59,320 nt of DNA from contig JAGFNW010000020.1 in assembly GCA_017592665.1 (NCBI GenBank), positions 127,438 to 186,757 of the forward strand. The letters run 5' to 3'. Positions 28,301-37,331 of this stretch are shown here, piece after piece. The translations under genes were made by a program, and so were the position numbers. The DNA comes from Streptosporangiaceae bacterium NEAU-GS5 (GTDB taxonomy: Bacteria; Actinomycetota; Actinomycetes; Streptosporangiales; Streptosporangiaceae). The notes below the pieces were generated by a model. That model did no database searches. It was given only the letters and a program-made list of their open reading frames with translations, and was not told where the DNA came from. Every line of letters begins with the position of its first letter. Positions within the stretch are counted from its first letter, which is position 1.

Positions 28301-28321
28301 GCCGTGCTTGTGTGCCGCCAT
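25304..28321 (-). CDS. AfsR/SARP-type regulator with NB-ARC and TPR domains (second copy)
   Basis: A 1005-residue regulator with the same architecture as the first AfsR-type protein but clearly divergent from it. The winged helix spans residues 10-100 (VIWPDDPPESARAAIQTYVK), the BTAD runs to about 260, and an NB-ARC with P-loop GRAGSGKSALAV lies near residue 303-314, with VLVLLDDVGSEQQV as Walker B. A TPR half with repeated LGNLRYLQDRYGESRRYF-like units follows. It is divergent from the giant RHS gene across 270 bp and lies upstream of the NlpC/FG-GAP gene, so it may control both. The C-terminus ends after the GAREFLELNEV stretch. Confidence 0.92.
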   Translation of the reverse strand: MAAHKHGAPEYRLLGAVEVVAGGQPVPLGGVKPQTLLAALLLEHGHIVPVTRLIDVIWPDDPPESARAAIQTYVKTLRQSLARHGIVDVIVTRPPGYLIRINPGELDVQEFHRLVAEARSAAGAQETSDALAAALALWRGPALAGLEASLLAGETVRLNDLRLAAVEERVTADLALGRHGRLVPELAALTGRHPANERLRGQYMIALYRLGRQADALETFRDCRRVLREELGIDPGRELRGIHAAILRADPALLGPPSAQAARAAVPAQLPLVPADFTGRAQQVSDLVAALTPLSAAPVQVITGRAGSGKSALAVRVAHELAPLYPDGQLYAESRGTSASPAEPREVLELFLKALGVEAATIPETIEERAKLFRSLLAGRKVLVLLDDVGSEQQVRPLLPGDRGCAVLITARSRLGGLAGVRRTELDVLDQSEAVELLARIAGAERVAAESDVARGIAELCGGMPLAICIAGARLATRRGWPLALLAHRLADEHRRLDELVIGDLEVRASFELTYRGLGADTRQALRRLSHLGLPEFAAWVVAWAMDIAEPAAEALIERLVDAHLVDFGRIDDLGTPRYRIHDLVRLYGRERAAAEETPELLAEAVTRVLNGWLVLAEKVATDVPSGEIGWPRLDVAVDPVSRALMPRVLKAPQEWFDAEWSALVVGLERAFALGLHAVVRLFVFAQLGPSFLGVNRFGARERIVRAALAAARAAGDRHSEAVVLADLGNLRYLQDRYGESRRYFGDALGAFSELGDVRGQAVALAGLGAACRESGRLVEALHFLDEASQLFTVLDEDIGIGHLRRLAASVRLERGDYDDAWAGLQESLAAYRRAGCRRGEGLTLRTMSLYHRARAELHEAVETAGRAVDIFRELGDPLLEAYSIRAQAKARLRLGACEQALAPLEWVLSVCQDMGDRLGHGITLRTLGELHLAEGRYDDATTCLTAALSVWEGMEVPLWRARAERDLALLHDLRGEPDGAVLRARASKVFHDHGAREFLELNEV

Positions 28322-28476
28322 CGCGACCTCCGCGCGCCCGCCACCCGGGCACAGCAGGCAGAGAGTACGTCAGAGGCACCGACCGCGCCAGAGTCCCCGT
28401 CCGGTCGGCTGACCGCTCCCGGCCTGTCGATCCTGTAGGCCGAGAGGGGCAGCTGGTTCGAAATCAGTTGTCGTTT

Positions 28477-28490
28477 GTGGATTTATCCAC
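28477..28490. promoter_or_regulatory. Perfect palindrome in the regulator/RHS divergent region
   Basis: GTGGATTTATCCAC is a perfect palindrome (6-bp arms around TT) in the 270-bp region between the AfsR-type gene and the RHS gene. Its right half, TTATCCACG, differs from a DnaA-box consensus by one base. It may be an operator for either gene. A replication role is not suggested by a single copy. Confidence 0.35.
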
Positions 28491-28591
28491 GGAATTCCCT
28501 TTTCGATCATGCCATAGTGCCGAATCGTGTGCCGTGATCGGACTGTGATTCGCACGGTCCCCCGGCACGCTTTCGCGAGAAGGGAACGACG

Positions 28592-31500
28592 GTGAAGTCA
28601 GGTATGCCGGGCGGTGGGGCCCGGCTGAGCGGGACCATCGCCGCAGTGATCGGTCTGTCGCTGCTCATCCAGGCGGCGGCGCCGCCACCGGCCATGGCGC
28701 GGCGTGCGGCGGGGGTGCGCACGGCGGTGGCGCGGTCGGAGGATCCGCCCGCGCCTCCTGGGGGCAGGCAGCTGGAGCTGCCGGACACGCCGATCAAGCC
28801 TGGTGCGGCGGCCGGGTATCTGCCGGCCTCTGGCGAGGTGAGCCCGGACGGCCGGTTCACCTACGAACTGCCGCTCGACGTGCCGGCGGGACGGGCCGGG
28901 ATGCAGCCGTCGCTCGTGCTGCGATACGCGTCCGGCCTGTCGGACGGGCCGCTCGGCGTGGGCTGGGCGCTGTCCGGCGGTGGCGCGACCATCGAGCGCT
29001 GCGGCTCCACGCTCGCCTCCAACGGCGCGGTCAAGGGCGTGGAGTTCGGCGGCGGCGACCAGTTCTGCCTGGGCGGCGATCGGCTGGTGTCGGTGAGCGG
29101 CGTGAGCGTGCCGTACGGCGCGCCGGGGGCGAAGTACCGCACCGAGACCGACGGTTTCGCGGAGATCACGTCGCTGGGCGGCAGCGCGGCCGACGGCCCG
29201 GGCGCGTTCGTGGTGAAGACCAGGAGCGGCCGGATCCAGACCTACTCGGTCCGGGCCGTCACCCGGATGAAGTCGGGGATCGCGGCGGACGGCGCGGAGA
29301 AGGTGCTGGCCACGACCCAGCCCAACGGCCTGTGGCTGCTCGACCGGGAGAGCGACCGCAACGGCAACGAGATCCGCTACTCCTACTCCGATCACGCGGC
29401 GGGCGACGCCACCGAGTGGCTCCTCGACGAGATCGACTACACCCTGCGCAAGCCGGCCACCGGGCCCCTGGAGTACGGCTCCCGCAAGGTCGTGCTCGAA
29501 TACCAGGACCGTCCCGACAGCATGCGGTCGTTCCACGCCGGCGTCTGGTATCTGCGGGACAAGCGGCTGTCCTCGATCAAGATGTACGCGCCCGACCCGG
29601 CCGCGACGGCGATGGTGTGGCAGTACGCCCTGACGTACGGCCTCAGCCACACCAAGCGCAGCCGGCTGGAGTCGGTGGCCAAGTGCGGTCCGAGCGGGGC
29701 GTGCCTGAAGGCCAGGCGGTTCCGCTGGCACGACCCGGACGCGGTGCCGGGCTTCGCCGAGCAGGCCGTCGGGCCGGTCGCGATGAACACCTCCGGCCAC
29801 CGAGAGCCGGCCATGCACGTCCTCGACCTCGACGGAGACGGCGCCGACGACGTCATCTACACCGGCGGCGGCGGGACCGGCCCGAACGACTGGGACACCG
29901 CCGCCCCGATCTTCGCGCGGCTGGGATCGCGCGACGCCAAGGGAACGGTGTCGCCGCTGGCGGTCTCGAGCCAGCTGTCCGGATCCGCGTCGGCGTGGCC
30001 GGCCAAGGCCCAGCTGCTGCCGAGCCGTCCCGTGGACCTCCAGTCCGACGGCGCGGCCGAGTTCCTGGTCCGGTCGGACGCCTTCGCCGGCGCTTCGGCC
30101 AAGGTGGCCGTGCTGCGCTGGGACAAGGCGGCCGGGAAGTTCGCCGACGCCGGAGTGCCGCAGTACGACAGCGACCTGGTCGAGTTCGGCGACCTGGACG
30201 GCGACGGCCGGATGGACCTGATCCAGGCGCCCGCGGCCGGCCAGCAGTACTCCTACCGGCTCAACACCAGCGGCACGAGCGTCGGATTCGGCCTGAGCAA
30301 GCCGACCGGGTTCACCGCGGGCTGTCCCAAGGTCAGGGTCGGCGACTACGACGGCGACGGCCGGGCCGAGCTGATCGGGCACATCGGCACGGGCGTGCCG
30401 GTCACCTGCTCCAGCGAGCCCTTCCGGTCGGCGGCCTACGTGAAGGGCACCGCGGAATCGCTGGCGGTCTCCGACGGCGTCAAGAGTTACCGGATCGCGC
30501 AGCCGTACGCGGCGGCCGACGTGCCGGGCGACTTCAACGGCGACGGCCTGGAGGACTACCTGCGGATGCCGGGCGGCGAGATCGCCCCGTCGGTGATCTT
30601 CAGCACCGGTGACGGGCTGGTCGGGTCGGGCCTGAACTCCGGCGTGCCCGCCGGGGCGGAGGTCCGCGCGGCCGACTTCAACGGCGACGGCCGCGACGAC
30701 CTGGTGGCGTTCATGCCCGCGTCCACGACCGTCTACATCTCCGTCGGCAACGGCCAGTTCATCAGCGGCCAGGTCGACAATTCCGGCGGCACCTACGACC
30801 CGCAGACGGGATTCGGCACCTCGAAGGTGGGCGACTTCAACGGCGACGGCCGGGCCGACGTCGTCCGCGTCAAGGGCGGCCAGGTGAGCCTGCTGACGCA
30901 GACCGCGTCGACGTTCGCCGACCGGATCGTCGACGTCAGCGACCAGGACGCGCCGGCGCCCCTCTACACGGTGGTCTACGGCAACATGTGGACCGACCAT
31001 GTCGAGAAGCTGGGCGACTACACCTGCGGCTATCCGCTTGTCTGCCCGCGCCGGGGCATGATCGTGGTCCGCGGCCTGTTCTCGGCGGCGCACAACGTCG
31101 ATCTCAACCCCGACACCGAGTCGCCGACCATGCGCACGCTGTACTTCTCCTACGAGGATCCGCTGACCGACCTGCGCGGCCGCGGGTGGCTCGGGTTCGG
31201 CGTCATGCGGATCTGGGATCCACAGACCCCCTCGGAGACGACGTACACCTACGCGCATCGCCAGGTGGTGAACGGCAGGTACTACCCAGGTGCGGGCCGG
31301 CCCGCCGATGTCGTCACCGTGGTGCCGATCATGACGGGGGTTCAGTCGACTGCGCTGGGGACCACCACCCGGACCGCCCGGGTGACCCACACGGTCAACG
31401 CGTACGAGACCCGCAAGCTCAACACCGACCTCACCTTCGCGGTGCTGGACGCCGGAAGCGTCACCACAAGCTGGGAGGAGCCGGTCACCATCGAGTGGGG

Positions 31501-34500
31501 GCCGCTCGGCGGCGCGACCGGCAGCGCCAAGACCCAGCACATCACCGACGTCGACCTGGGCGCCGCCCCGCTGCGGACGCTCACCACCACGATCCAGCCC
31601 AAGGGGCACAAGGACGCCCAGGGCGACGACGACGAAGGGTACGACGACTTCGGGAACCTGAAGTACGTCACCATCACCACGAAGGGCGGCACCACCACTT
31701 CGACCCGGACCGTCTACGACAACAGGACCGCGGACTGGCTCATCGGGCTTCCCGTACGCCAGCAGGTCACCCGCGCGGAGCCGGGCAACGACCCGCCCGC
31801 CGTGACCCACACCGTCGACTTCTCCTACGACGCGCTCGGCCGGTTGGAAAAGGCGGAGGTGGAGAAGGCGAGCGCCGACCCCGACGTGCGTCAGACCACC
31901 GCGTACACCTACAGCGACCGCGGCGTGCTCACCAAGGTGATCACCACGGCGGGCGATCCGGCCGCGCCCAGCCTGCCGCCGCACGAGTCCCACATCGAGT
32001 ACGACCCGGTGTTCCCCGGCCAGCCCGATGAGGACATCTACCCCAGCGCGACCTGGTCCCAGCACGACGTGCCGGCCTACCGCCCGGTCACGTGGACGGC
32101 GGTCCAGCCGGCGTACGGCGTGACGGTGGCGTCCATGGACGCCAACGGGGTGCAGACCCAGGCGACCTTCGACGAGTTCGGCCGCGTGCTGACCGTCAAG
32201 CGGGAGGGGCAGGCCCAGACCACGGTCGGCTACGCCCCGCGGGGCGACACGGTGGGCGGCGACAACGGCGTGATCACCACGACCGGGCACGCCTCCATCA
32301 CCACCGAGGTGTCCACCGACGCGCTCGGCCGACGTCTGGCGACCCGGCAGACCGGGTTCGAAGGCACGCTCAACACCCTGTCGAAGATCCGCTATGACCT
32401 GCTCGGCCGGGCCGTCGCCCGCACCGGGGCCGCGCCGGAGGGCACGACCTCGTTCGCGTACGACAGCCTCGACCGGGTGACCACGACGACCACGCCGGAT
32501 CAGAAGACCACCTCGTACGCCTACGGCATGACCGCGGCGGGTTCCTCGGCTGTGACGACGGACCCGGCGGGCTCGGTCACCACGGCGTACAGCGATGTCG
32601 ACGACCGTCTGGTCGACGCGGCCGAGACCCTGACCAGGCCCGGCAACGCGCCGCAGGAGCTGCACACCACGTATCGGTACGCGCCGTTCGACCTGCTCGC
32701 CAAGATCGTCAACGCCAAGGGCCAGGTCACGTCGATGGACTACGACGTGCGCGGACGGCGGATCAGGCTCGCCGACCCCGACCGCGGCACCACGGTCACG
32801 ACGTACCACGGCACGGGCCAGATCGACACCCAGACCCACCAGGAGACCGGTCACTCGACCGTGTTCGCCTACGACGACCTGGGCCGTGCCATCAGGCAGA
32901 CCACGGAGGACGGCGGCAGCGACTTCGTCTACGACACCGCGGCCGGGGGCATCGGTGCACTGGCCTACGCGGTCAGCCCGTTCCAGGTCCGCACCGATTT
33001 CCGCTACGACAACCGCGGCCGGGCGATCGGCGTGGACGTCACCGACCAGGCCACCGGCGCCGTCTACCGGACCGACACGGGTTACGACTCGGCCGGGCGG
33101 CTGCTGACGGTCCAGTTCCCCGCCGCGGGACCCGGCCGGCTCAGCCTCCAGTACGACTACCTCAGCCACGGCCACCTGAGCGGCCTCCGCTACGCCGAGC
33201 CCGGCGACCCCACGCTGAAGGACCTCTACACGGTCACCTCACGCAAGCCCAACCTCGCCCTCGACACGGCGACGTGGGGCAACGGGGTGACGATCAAGCG
33301 GGCCTACGACTCCGGCACCGCCCGGGCGCACAGCCTCACCGCCACCGCCGCGGGCGGGGCCAAGGTGCAGGACCTCACCTATACCTACTACGACGACGGC
33401 CAGATCAAGGAAAGGATCGAGAACGACGCCACGACCGGTGGCGCGCCGCGCACGGAGACCTACACCTACGACTCCCTCAAGCGGCTGACCAACTGGAATC
33501 TCAAGGACGGCGCCGCCGTGGCCAAGGACTTCGGCTACGGATACGACCCGCTCGGCAACGTCGACCCGGCCGGGGAGGACCGCGCCTACGGCGTGGCCGG
33601 CCACCCCGACCTGCTGGCCAACAACGACGCCACCGGCATCGGAGGGCAGTTCGAGACCTACGGCTACGACGGCGAGGGCCGGCAGACCACGGTCACCGAC
33701 GAGTCCGGCGCGGTCACCCGGCAGGTCGCCTACACGGCCTTCGACCTGCCGAAGACCATCACCAAGAACGGCGTCACCACCACCTATCGCTACGACGCCT
33801 TCGGGACGCGGTTCAGCGCCGCGAACAGCACGCAGACCACGATCACGGTCGGCGGCTTCCAGAAGCGCGTCACGCGGCAGGGCGGGGTGCGGTACGTGCA
33901 TCAGCTCTCGGGGCCGGACGGGCCGATCGCCCAGGTGGTCACCACCGGCAACGACGCTCCCGCCGATGTCCAGTACACCGTCGCCGATCACCAGGGCAGC
34001 GTCACCGCGACCGTCGGCGCGAACGGCGCCGTCACCGGCGCCTTCCGCTACGCCCCGTTCGGCATGCGGGTCAACGCCGACGGCACGCCGTTCACCGGCG
34101 CCGCCGGGGACGCTCACCACGGCTACACCGGCCATGAAATGGAGGACGATCTCGGCCTCATCAACATGCGGGGCCGCATGTACGATCCCGGCCAGGACCG
34201 GTTCCTGACCCCTGACCCGGCGATCGCCGACGCGGCGTCGAGCCAGGATTGGAACCCGTACGCCTACGTGCGCAACAGCCCGCCCAACTACACCGACCCC
34301 AGCGGCTACATGCTCAACAGCTGCCGGTATTACCCCGACAGCGGCAGCGTGGCCTGCACCGAGGGCGGCGGCGACTACAGCCCCTGCGGCTGCGGTTTCG
34401 GCGACAACCGCCTCAACTACGGCGACAACGGCGGTGACGGCGGCGGCCGTGGCGGCGGCCGTGGCGGCGGCGGCGTCGACCACGACGGCGTGGACGGGGG

Positions 34501-35212
34501 CGGCGCGGCCAACGACAGCCCGGCCAAATCCGACGCCGACAGCTACGACGATCCGTACAGCGTCGAAAACCAGAGGCGGCGCGACCTCGAAGAGTTCCAC
34601 GCCGATTCGGAGGCCGTGGCCGAGGGGGGCATCGCGGCCGCCTACAGCCGCTGCCATTTCTGCGCCGAAGCCGACGCGTACGAGGCCGACTTCATCGCGA
34701 CCGGCAGCAGGCACCTGGAGGAACAGGCGAAGGCGGAGGCCGCGGCGGAGGCTGAGGCGATGGCGGCAGAGCAGGCCGCCGAAGACGGGACCATCCCGGA
34801 TGTCAACGGCCTGTACGACAAGAACCCGGACTGCCTCATCGACTGCAACGCAGTGGCCGACAACAGCGGGGTGACCCGCATCTGCGATCCGTCGGGCGCA
34901 TGCCGGCCCGTGCAAGAAGGGAGCAAGATCTGCAACGACACCGGCTGCTCGGCCGCCCCCGGCGGGACCAGCGGGGAGGCCGGTAGCAAGGAGGCCGAGG
35001 CGAGACACTACGAGAATCAGGCGACCATCCACCGAGTCCAGGCCGGCACGGTGACGACCGGCGTGGGAGTGCTCGCGACCGTCCCCGAGCTCGTCGGCTC
35101 CAAGGCCCTGGCCGTCATCGGGCTGATCGCCGCCGGAGGGCTGGTGATTCTCGGCGAGTACGAACTCTACAAAGCGCGGAGGCTCCGTCAGCAGGCCGCT
35201 GACATGAAGTAG
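28592..35212 (+). CDS. Secreted RHS/SpvB-type polymorphic toxin-like protein
   Basis: A 2206-residue exported protein. A signal peptide (about 1-37) is followed by a SpvB-like domain (SPDGRFTYELPLDVPAGRAG, 90-110, with GVGWALSGGG) and FG-GAP blades with DLDGDGADD-type calcium loops (about 410-790). Many RHS/YD repeats follow (about 1000-1850: YDxxGR, YSDVDDR, FAYDDLGRA), then the RHS core GHEMEDDLGLINMRGRMYDP with RFLTPDP and DPSG at about 1902. The final 300 residues are unlike the rest: a Gly-rich linker, several cysteines (GCGFG, CLIDCNAV, GACRP), and a C-terminal hydrophobic segment near 2172-2190. No catalytic toxin motif is recognised. GTG start with GAGAAGGGAA upstream. Confidence 0.9.
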   Translation: MKSGMPGGGARLSGTIAAVIGLSLLIQAAAPPPAMARRAAGVRTAVARSEDPPAPPGGRQLELPDTPIKPGAAAGYLPASGEVSPDGRFTYELPLDVPAGRAGMQPSLVLRYASGLSDGPLGVGWALSGGGATIERCGSTLASNGAVKGVEFGGGDQFCLGGDRLVSVSGVSVPYGAPGAKYRTETDGFAEITSLGGSAADGPGAFVVKTRSGRIQTYSVRAVTRMKSGIAADGAEKVLATTQPNGLWLLDRESDRNGNEIRYSYSDHAAGDATEWLLDEIDYTLRKPATGPLEYGSRKVVLEYQDRPDSMRSFHAGVWYLRDKRLSSIKMYAPDPAATAMVWQYALTYGLSHTKRSRLESVAKCGPSGACLKARRFRWHDPDAVPGFAEQAVGPVAMNTSGHREPAMHVLDLDGDGADDVIYTGGGGTGPNDWDTAAPIFARLGSRDAKGTVSPLAVSSQLSGSASAWPAKAQLLPSRPVDLQSDGAAEFLVRSDAFAGASAKVAVLRWDKAAGKFADAGVPQYDSDLVEFGDLDGDGRMDLIQAPAAGQQYSYRLNTSGTSVGFGLSKPTGFTAGCPKVRVGDYDGDGRAELIGHIGTGVPVTCSSEPFRSAAYVKGTAESLAVSDGVKSYRIAQPYAAADVPGDFNGDGLEDYLRMPGGEIAPSVIFSTGDGLVGSGLNSGVPAGAEVRAADFNGDGRDDLVAFMPASTTVYISVGNGQFISGQVDNSGGTYDPQTGFGTSKVGDFNGDGRADVVRVKGGQVSLLTQTASTFADRIVDVSDQDAPAPLYTVVYGNMWTDHVEKLGDYTCGYPLVCPRRGMIVVRGLFSAAHNVDLNPDTESPTMRTLYFSYEDPLTDLRGRGWLGFGVMRIWDPQTPSETTYTYAHRQVVNGRYYPGAGRPADVVTVVPIMTGVQSTALGTTTRTARVTHTVNAYETRKLNTDLTFAVLDAGSVTTSWEEPVTIEWGPLGGATGSAKTQHITDVDLGAAPLRTLTTTIQPKGHKDAQGDDDEGYDDFGNLKYVTITTKGGTTTSTRTVYDNRTADWLIGLPVRQQVTRAEPGNDPPAVTHTVDFSYDALGRLEKAEVEKASADPDVRQTTAYTYSDRGVLTKVITTAGDPAAPSLPPHESHIEYDPVFPGQPDEDIYPSATWSQHDVPAYRPVTWTAVQPAYGVTVASMDANGVQTQATFDEFGRVLTVKREGQAQTTVGYAPRGDTVGGDNGVITTTGHASITTEVSTDALGRRLATRQTGFEGTLNTLSKIRYDLLGRAVARTGAAPEGTTSFAYDSLDRVTTTTTPDQKTTSYAYGMTAAGSSAVTTDPAGSVTTAYSDVDDRLVDAAETLTRPGNAPQELHTTYRYAPFDLLAKIVNAKGQVTSMDYDVRGRRIRLADPDRGTTVTTYHGTGQIDTQTHQETGHSTVFAYDDLGRAIRQTTEDGGSDFVYDTAAGGIGALAYAVSPFQVRTDFRYDNRGRAIGVDVTDQATGAVYRTDTGYDSAGRLLTVQFPAAGPGRLSLQYDYLSHGHLSGLRYAEPGDPTLKDLYTVTSRKPNLALDTATWGNGVTIKRAYDSGTARAHSLTATAAGGAKVQDLTYTYYDDGQIKERIENDATTGGAPRTETYTYDSLKRLTNWNLKDGAAVAKDFGYGYDPLGNVDPAGEDRAYGVAGHPDLLANNDATGIGGQFETYGYDGEGRQTTVTDESGAVTRQVAYTAFDLPKTITKNGVTTTYRYDAFGTRFSAANSTQTTITVGGFQKRVTRQGGVRYVHQLSGPDGPIAQVVTTGNDAPADVQYTVADHQGSVTATVGANGAVTGAFRYAPFGMRVNADGTPFTGAAGDAHHGYTGHEMEDDLGLINMRGRMYDPGQDRFLTPDPAIADAASSQDWNPYAYVRNSPPNYTDPSGYMLNSCRYYPDSGSVACTEGGGDYSPCGCGFGDNRLNYGDNGGDGGGRGGGRGGGGVDHDGVDGGGAANDSPAKSDADSYDDPYSVENQRRRDLEEFHADSEAVAEGGIAAAYSRCHFCAEADAYEADFIATGSRHLEEQAKAEAAAEAEAMAAEQAAEDGTIPDVNGLYDKNPDCLIDCNAVADNSGVTRICDPSGACRPVQEGSKICNDTGCSAAPGGTSGEAGSKEAEARHYENQATIHRVQAGTVTTGVGVLATVPELVGSKALAVIGLIAAGGLVILGEYELYKARRLRQQAADMK

Positions 35213-35841
35213 CCGCCGCCGGAGGGCTCCGGGCACGCGTCCCGGAGCCCTCCGCCCGTGTGGTCATCGGGTCGCGGCGACCCCTGCCGCACGGCGACCG
35301 CGTTCACGTGGTTGTCGCGTGGCGGATCCCCCGGCAGGACGGCCCGCTCCCAACGGCCGTCCGACATGTACAGGGACACGTCGTCGCTCGCGTACCACAG
35401 CCCGGTCAGGCGGCGGCGGTCGATCCGCGACACCAGCACGGGCCGCATGCCGCACCGCAGCGAATAGCCCCACGTGCCGCCATGCCAATGCATCAGCAGG
35501 ATTCGGCCCCGGCCACAGTCCTCGTCACAGTCCGCGCTGATGGTGCCTTGAGCCCACACGTCCCCACGGCCGGCCACCGCCACCTGGCGCAGGCCGATCT
35601 GCCGGCCCGCCAGGACGTGGGGGAAAGCCGGCATCCGCGTCATCGTCCAGCTCGCGCCGTTCCAGCGCGCCGCGGCCGGGAGGTCATCGTCCGGGACATT
35701 GCCGACCGCCCACGGTTCGCCGTATCTCTGGTCGATGGCCGTAACGGTGAAGGGCAGCGGCGTCTCGTGCCAGACCGATCCGTCCCATCGCCGCGCCCGG
35801 CCGGCGTTGTCGACGATCTCAACGCGCGCAGCCTTCGCCAC
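35188..35841 (-). pseudogene. Possible remnant of a secreted beta-propeller-like protein
   Basis: The 774 bp between the RHS gene and the next sigma gene holds no good gene, but one minus-strand frame reads like a fragment of a repeated propeller protein: ARRWDGSVWHETPLPF, AVGNVPDDDLPAAARWNGAS, WAQGTISADCDED and DNHVNAVAVRQGS. RWDG/RWNG-W repeats and AVAV strands recur at blade-like spacing. It lacks a signal peptide, and the C-terminal part degrades after NAVAV. So this is a truncated remnant or a mispredicted non-coding stretch. It overlaps the RHS terminator and 3' end. Confidence 0.4.
35221..35253 (+). terminator. Strong hairpin terminator after RHS gene
   Basis: GGAGGGCTCCGGG pairs perfectly with CCCGGAGCCCTCC over 13 bp, with loop CACGCGT, 8 bp after the RHS stop. 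This implies that the RHS transcript ends here and that no gene follows it in an operon. Confidence 0.85.
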
Positions 35842-35986
35842 GTGGACACATCGTGTCGGCTGACAACGCGAAATGTCGCGGAAGTCGGGAAGCGCGTTGG
35901 CCGAAGTCGGCCGGACGGGGCGGGCGTGAAAGCAAACCGGTGCATCGGGTGATATCAGTTGACTGCTGTTACACCGGAGGCCGTAC

Positions 35987-36517
35987 ATGACGGGGGAGAT
36001 GGACGAGGAGGGGTTCGCCGAGGCGTTCGGCGCCTTCTTCGGCGAGATCCACACCTACGTGGCCCAGCGGCTCGGCACCGACCACGCCGAGGACATCGTC
36101 GCGGAGACGTTCCTCACCGCGTACCGCAAGCGGGCGTCCTACGACCCGTCGCGCGCGGCCGTGCGCGCATGGCTGTACGGGATCGCCACGAACCTGATCG
36201 GCAAGCACCGCCGCCTCGAGGCCCGGACTCTGCAGGCGCTCGGCCGTTGCCGCCCCGACACGGACACCCCAGGCCACGAGGACACGGTGGCGGTCCGGGT
36301 CAGCGCGCAGAGCCTGCGGCCCGAGCTCGCCGCCGCGCTGGCCGAACTGGATAGGCGCGACCGTGACGTGCTGCTGCTGGTCGCACTGGCCGGGCTGAGT
36401 CACGACGAGATCGCCGCCGCGCTCGGCATCCCGTACGGCACGGTCGGTTCGCGGCTGAACCGGGCCAGGAAGAAGCTGCGCGCCCTGCTCGGCGAGGTGG
36501 TGCTGGCCCATGGATGA
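35987..36517 (+). CDS. ECF RNA polymerase sigma factor (sigma-70 family)
   Basis: A 176-residue ECF sigma factor. Region 2 includes HAEDIVAETFLTAYRKR and RAWLYGIATNLIGKHRR (about 30-85). Region 4 has DRRDRDVLLLVALAGLSHDE and the helix-turn-helix IAAALGIPYGTVGSRLNRAR (about 140-165). It redirects RNA polymerase to its own promoters. Its final eight bases, ATGGATGA, overlap the start of the CU044_5270-type gene, a typical sigma/anti-sigma-like arrangement. A second pair with the same overlap lies 2 kb away in the opposite orientation, and the two sigma proteins are clearly paralogous. Confidence 0.93.
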   Translation: MTGEMDEEGFAEAFGAFFGEIHTYVAQRLGTDHAEDIVAETFLTAYRKRASYDPSRAAVRAWLYGIATNLIGKHRRLEARTLQALGRCRPDTDTPGHEDTVAVRVSAQSLRPELAAALAELDRRDRDVLLLVALAGLSHDEIAAALGIPYGTVGSRLNRARKKLRALLGEVVLAHG

Positions 36518-37268
36518 CCTCGAGCTCGTACGCGACCTGTACGGCCGGCCGACGACGGATCCGCACGCCCAGAGCCGGGTGTGGCGGCGGCTGGCGACCC
36601 GGCGACGGCGACGGCGGCTGCCGTGGCTGGTGGTCCCCGTCCTCGCGGCCGTCCTCGCGGTCGTCTTCGTCGTGGGCCGGCCTCCCGCTCTCGGCCGGCA
36701 GATCCTGCTGTCGGCCGCCACCACGGCCGCCTCCGGGCAGAGCGGCACATACTGGCACGTCAGCAAGCTGTACGACGGGGGCCGGGCGACCGAGCTCTGG
36801 GTGACCAGGCGGGGCGGGGCGTGGATCGCCGAGCGGGGGCAGGTCACCCGTGTCACCGTGCCCTTCACGGTGGCCGGGCGCGCGATGACGTACCAGCAGA
36901 TCCAGGATCTGCCGTCCGATCCGGGCGCGCTCCGGGAGCGGGTGGCCGCGTTGCTGCCCGCGGGCTCGCAGGGGCTGCTTGCCGACGCGATCAGCGGGCT
37001 GCTGTGGACCAAACCGTCTCCCCCGGCCGTCCGCGCCGCCGCCTACCGGGCGCTGGCCGACCTGCCGGAAGTCCGCTACCTGGGCGCCCGCGCGGACGCG
37101 CGAAGCCGCCCCGGCGAGGCGTTCTCCTTCGAGCTGCCCTCCGGCGTCCAGCGGACCCTCATCATCGACCCTGCCACTTCCCAGGTGCTGTCCAGCACGG
37201 ACAGCGGCGGGCGCGCCGAGATCGTGCTCGACGCGGGCTGGACCGACCGCGGGCCCGCCCTCCCCTGA
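36510..37268 (+). CDS. CU044_5270-family protein, likely membrane anti-sigma-like partner
   Basis: A 252-residue protein beginning MDDLELVRDLYG. One transmembrane helix (LPWLVVPVLAAVLAVVFVVG, about 37-56) and an extracytoplasmic C-terminal region of about 190 residues follow, with AYRALADLPEVRYLGARA and RTLIIDPATSQVLSS, the typical ending of CU044_5270 proteins. The start overlaps the sigma gene (ATGGATGA), so the two are translationally coupled. The N-terminal cytosolic part is short, so it probably acts as anti-sigma or regulator by contact with the sigma; the mechanism is inferred. A related copy is encoded at 38432-39415. Confidence 0.85.
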   Translation: MDDLELVRDLYGRPTTDPHAQSRVWRRLATRRRRRRLPWLVVPVLAAVLAVVFVVGRPPALGRQILLSAATTAASGQSGTYWHVSKLYDGGRATELWVTRRGGAWIAERGQVTRVTVPFTVAGRAMTYQQIQDLPSDPGALRERVAALLPAGSQGLLADAISGLLWTKPSPPAVRAAAYRALADLPEVRYLGARADARSRPGEAFSFELPSGVQRTLIIDPATSQVLSSTDSGGRAEIVLDAGWTDRGPALP

Positions 37269-37331
37269 CTCCCGCATCCATCCGGGTGACGAGATCTATC
37301 CAGATCTATCCGCGTGATGAAAGGAACGACC

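Noticed and set aside
28477-28490. DnaA box or replication origin
   Set aside because: A single near-match without clustered boxes, dnaA or dnaN; an operator palindrome is the simpler reading.
28598-33175. A 1525-residue open frame antisense to the RHS gene
   Set aside because: It is a by-product of GC-rich codon bias opposite a strong coding region. It contains no family motif and the RHS frame explains the stretch fully.
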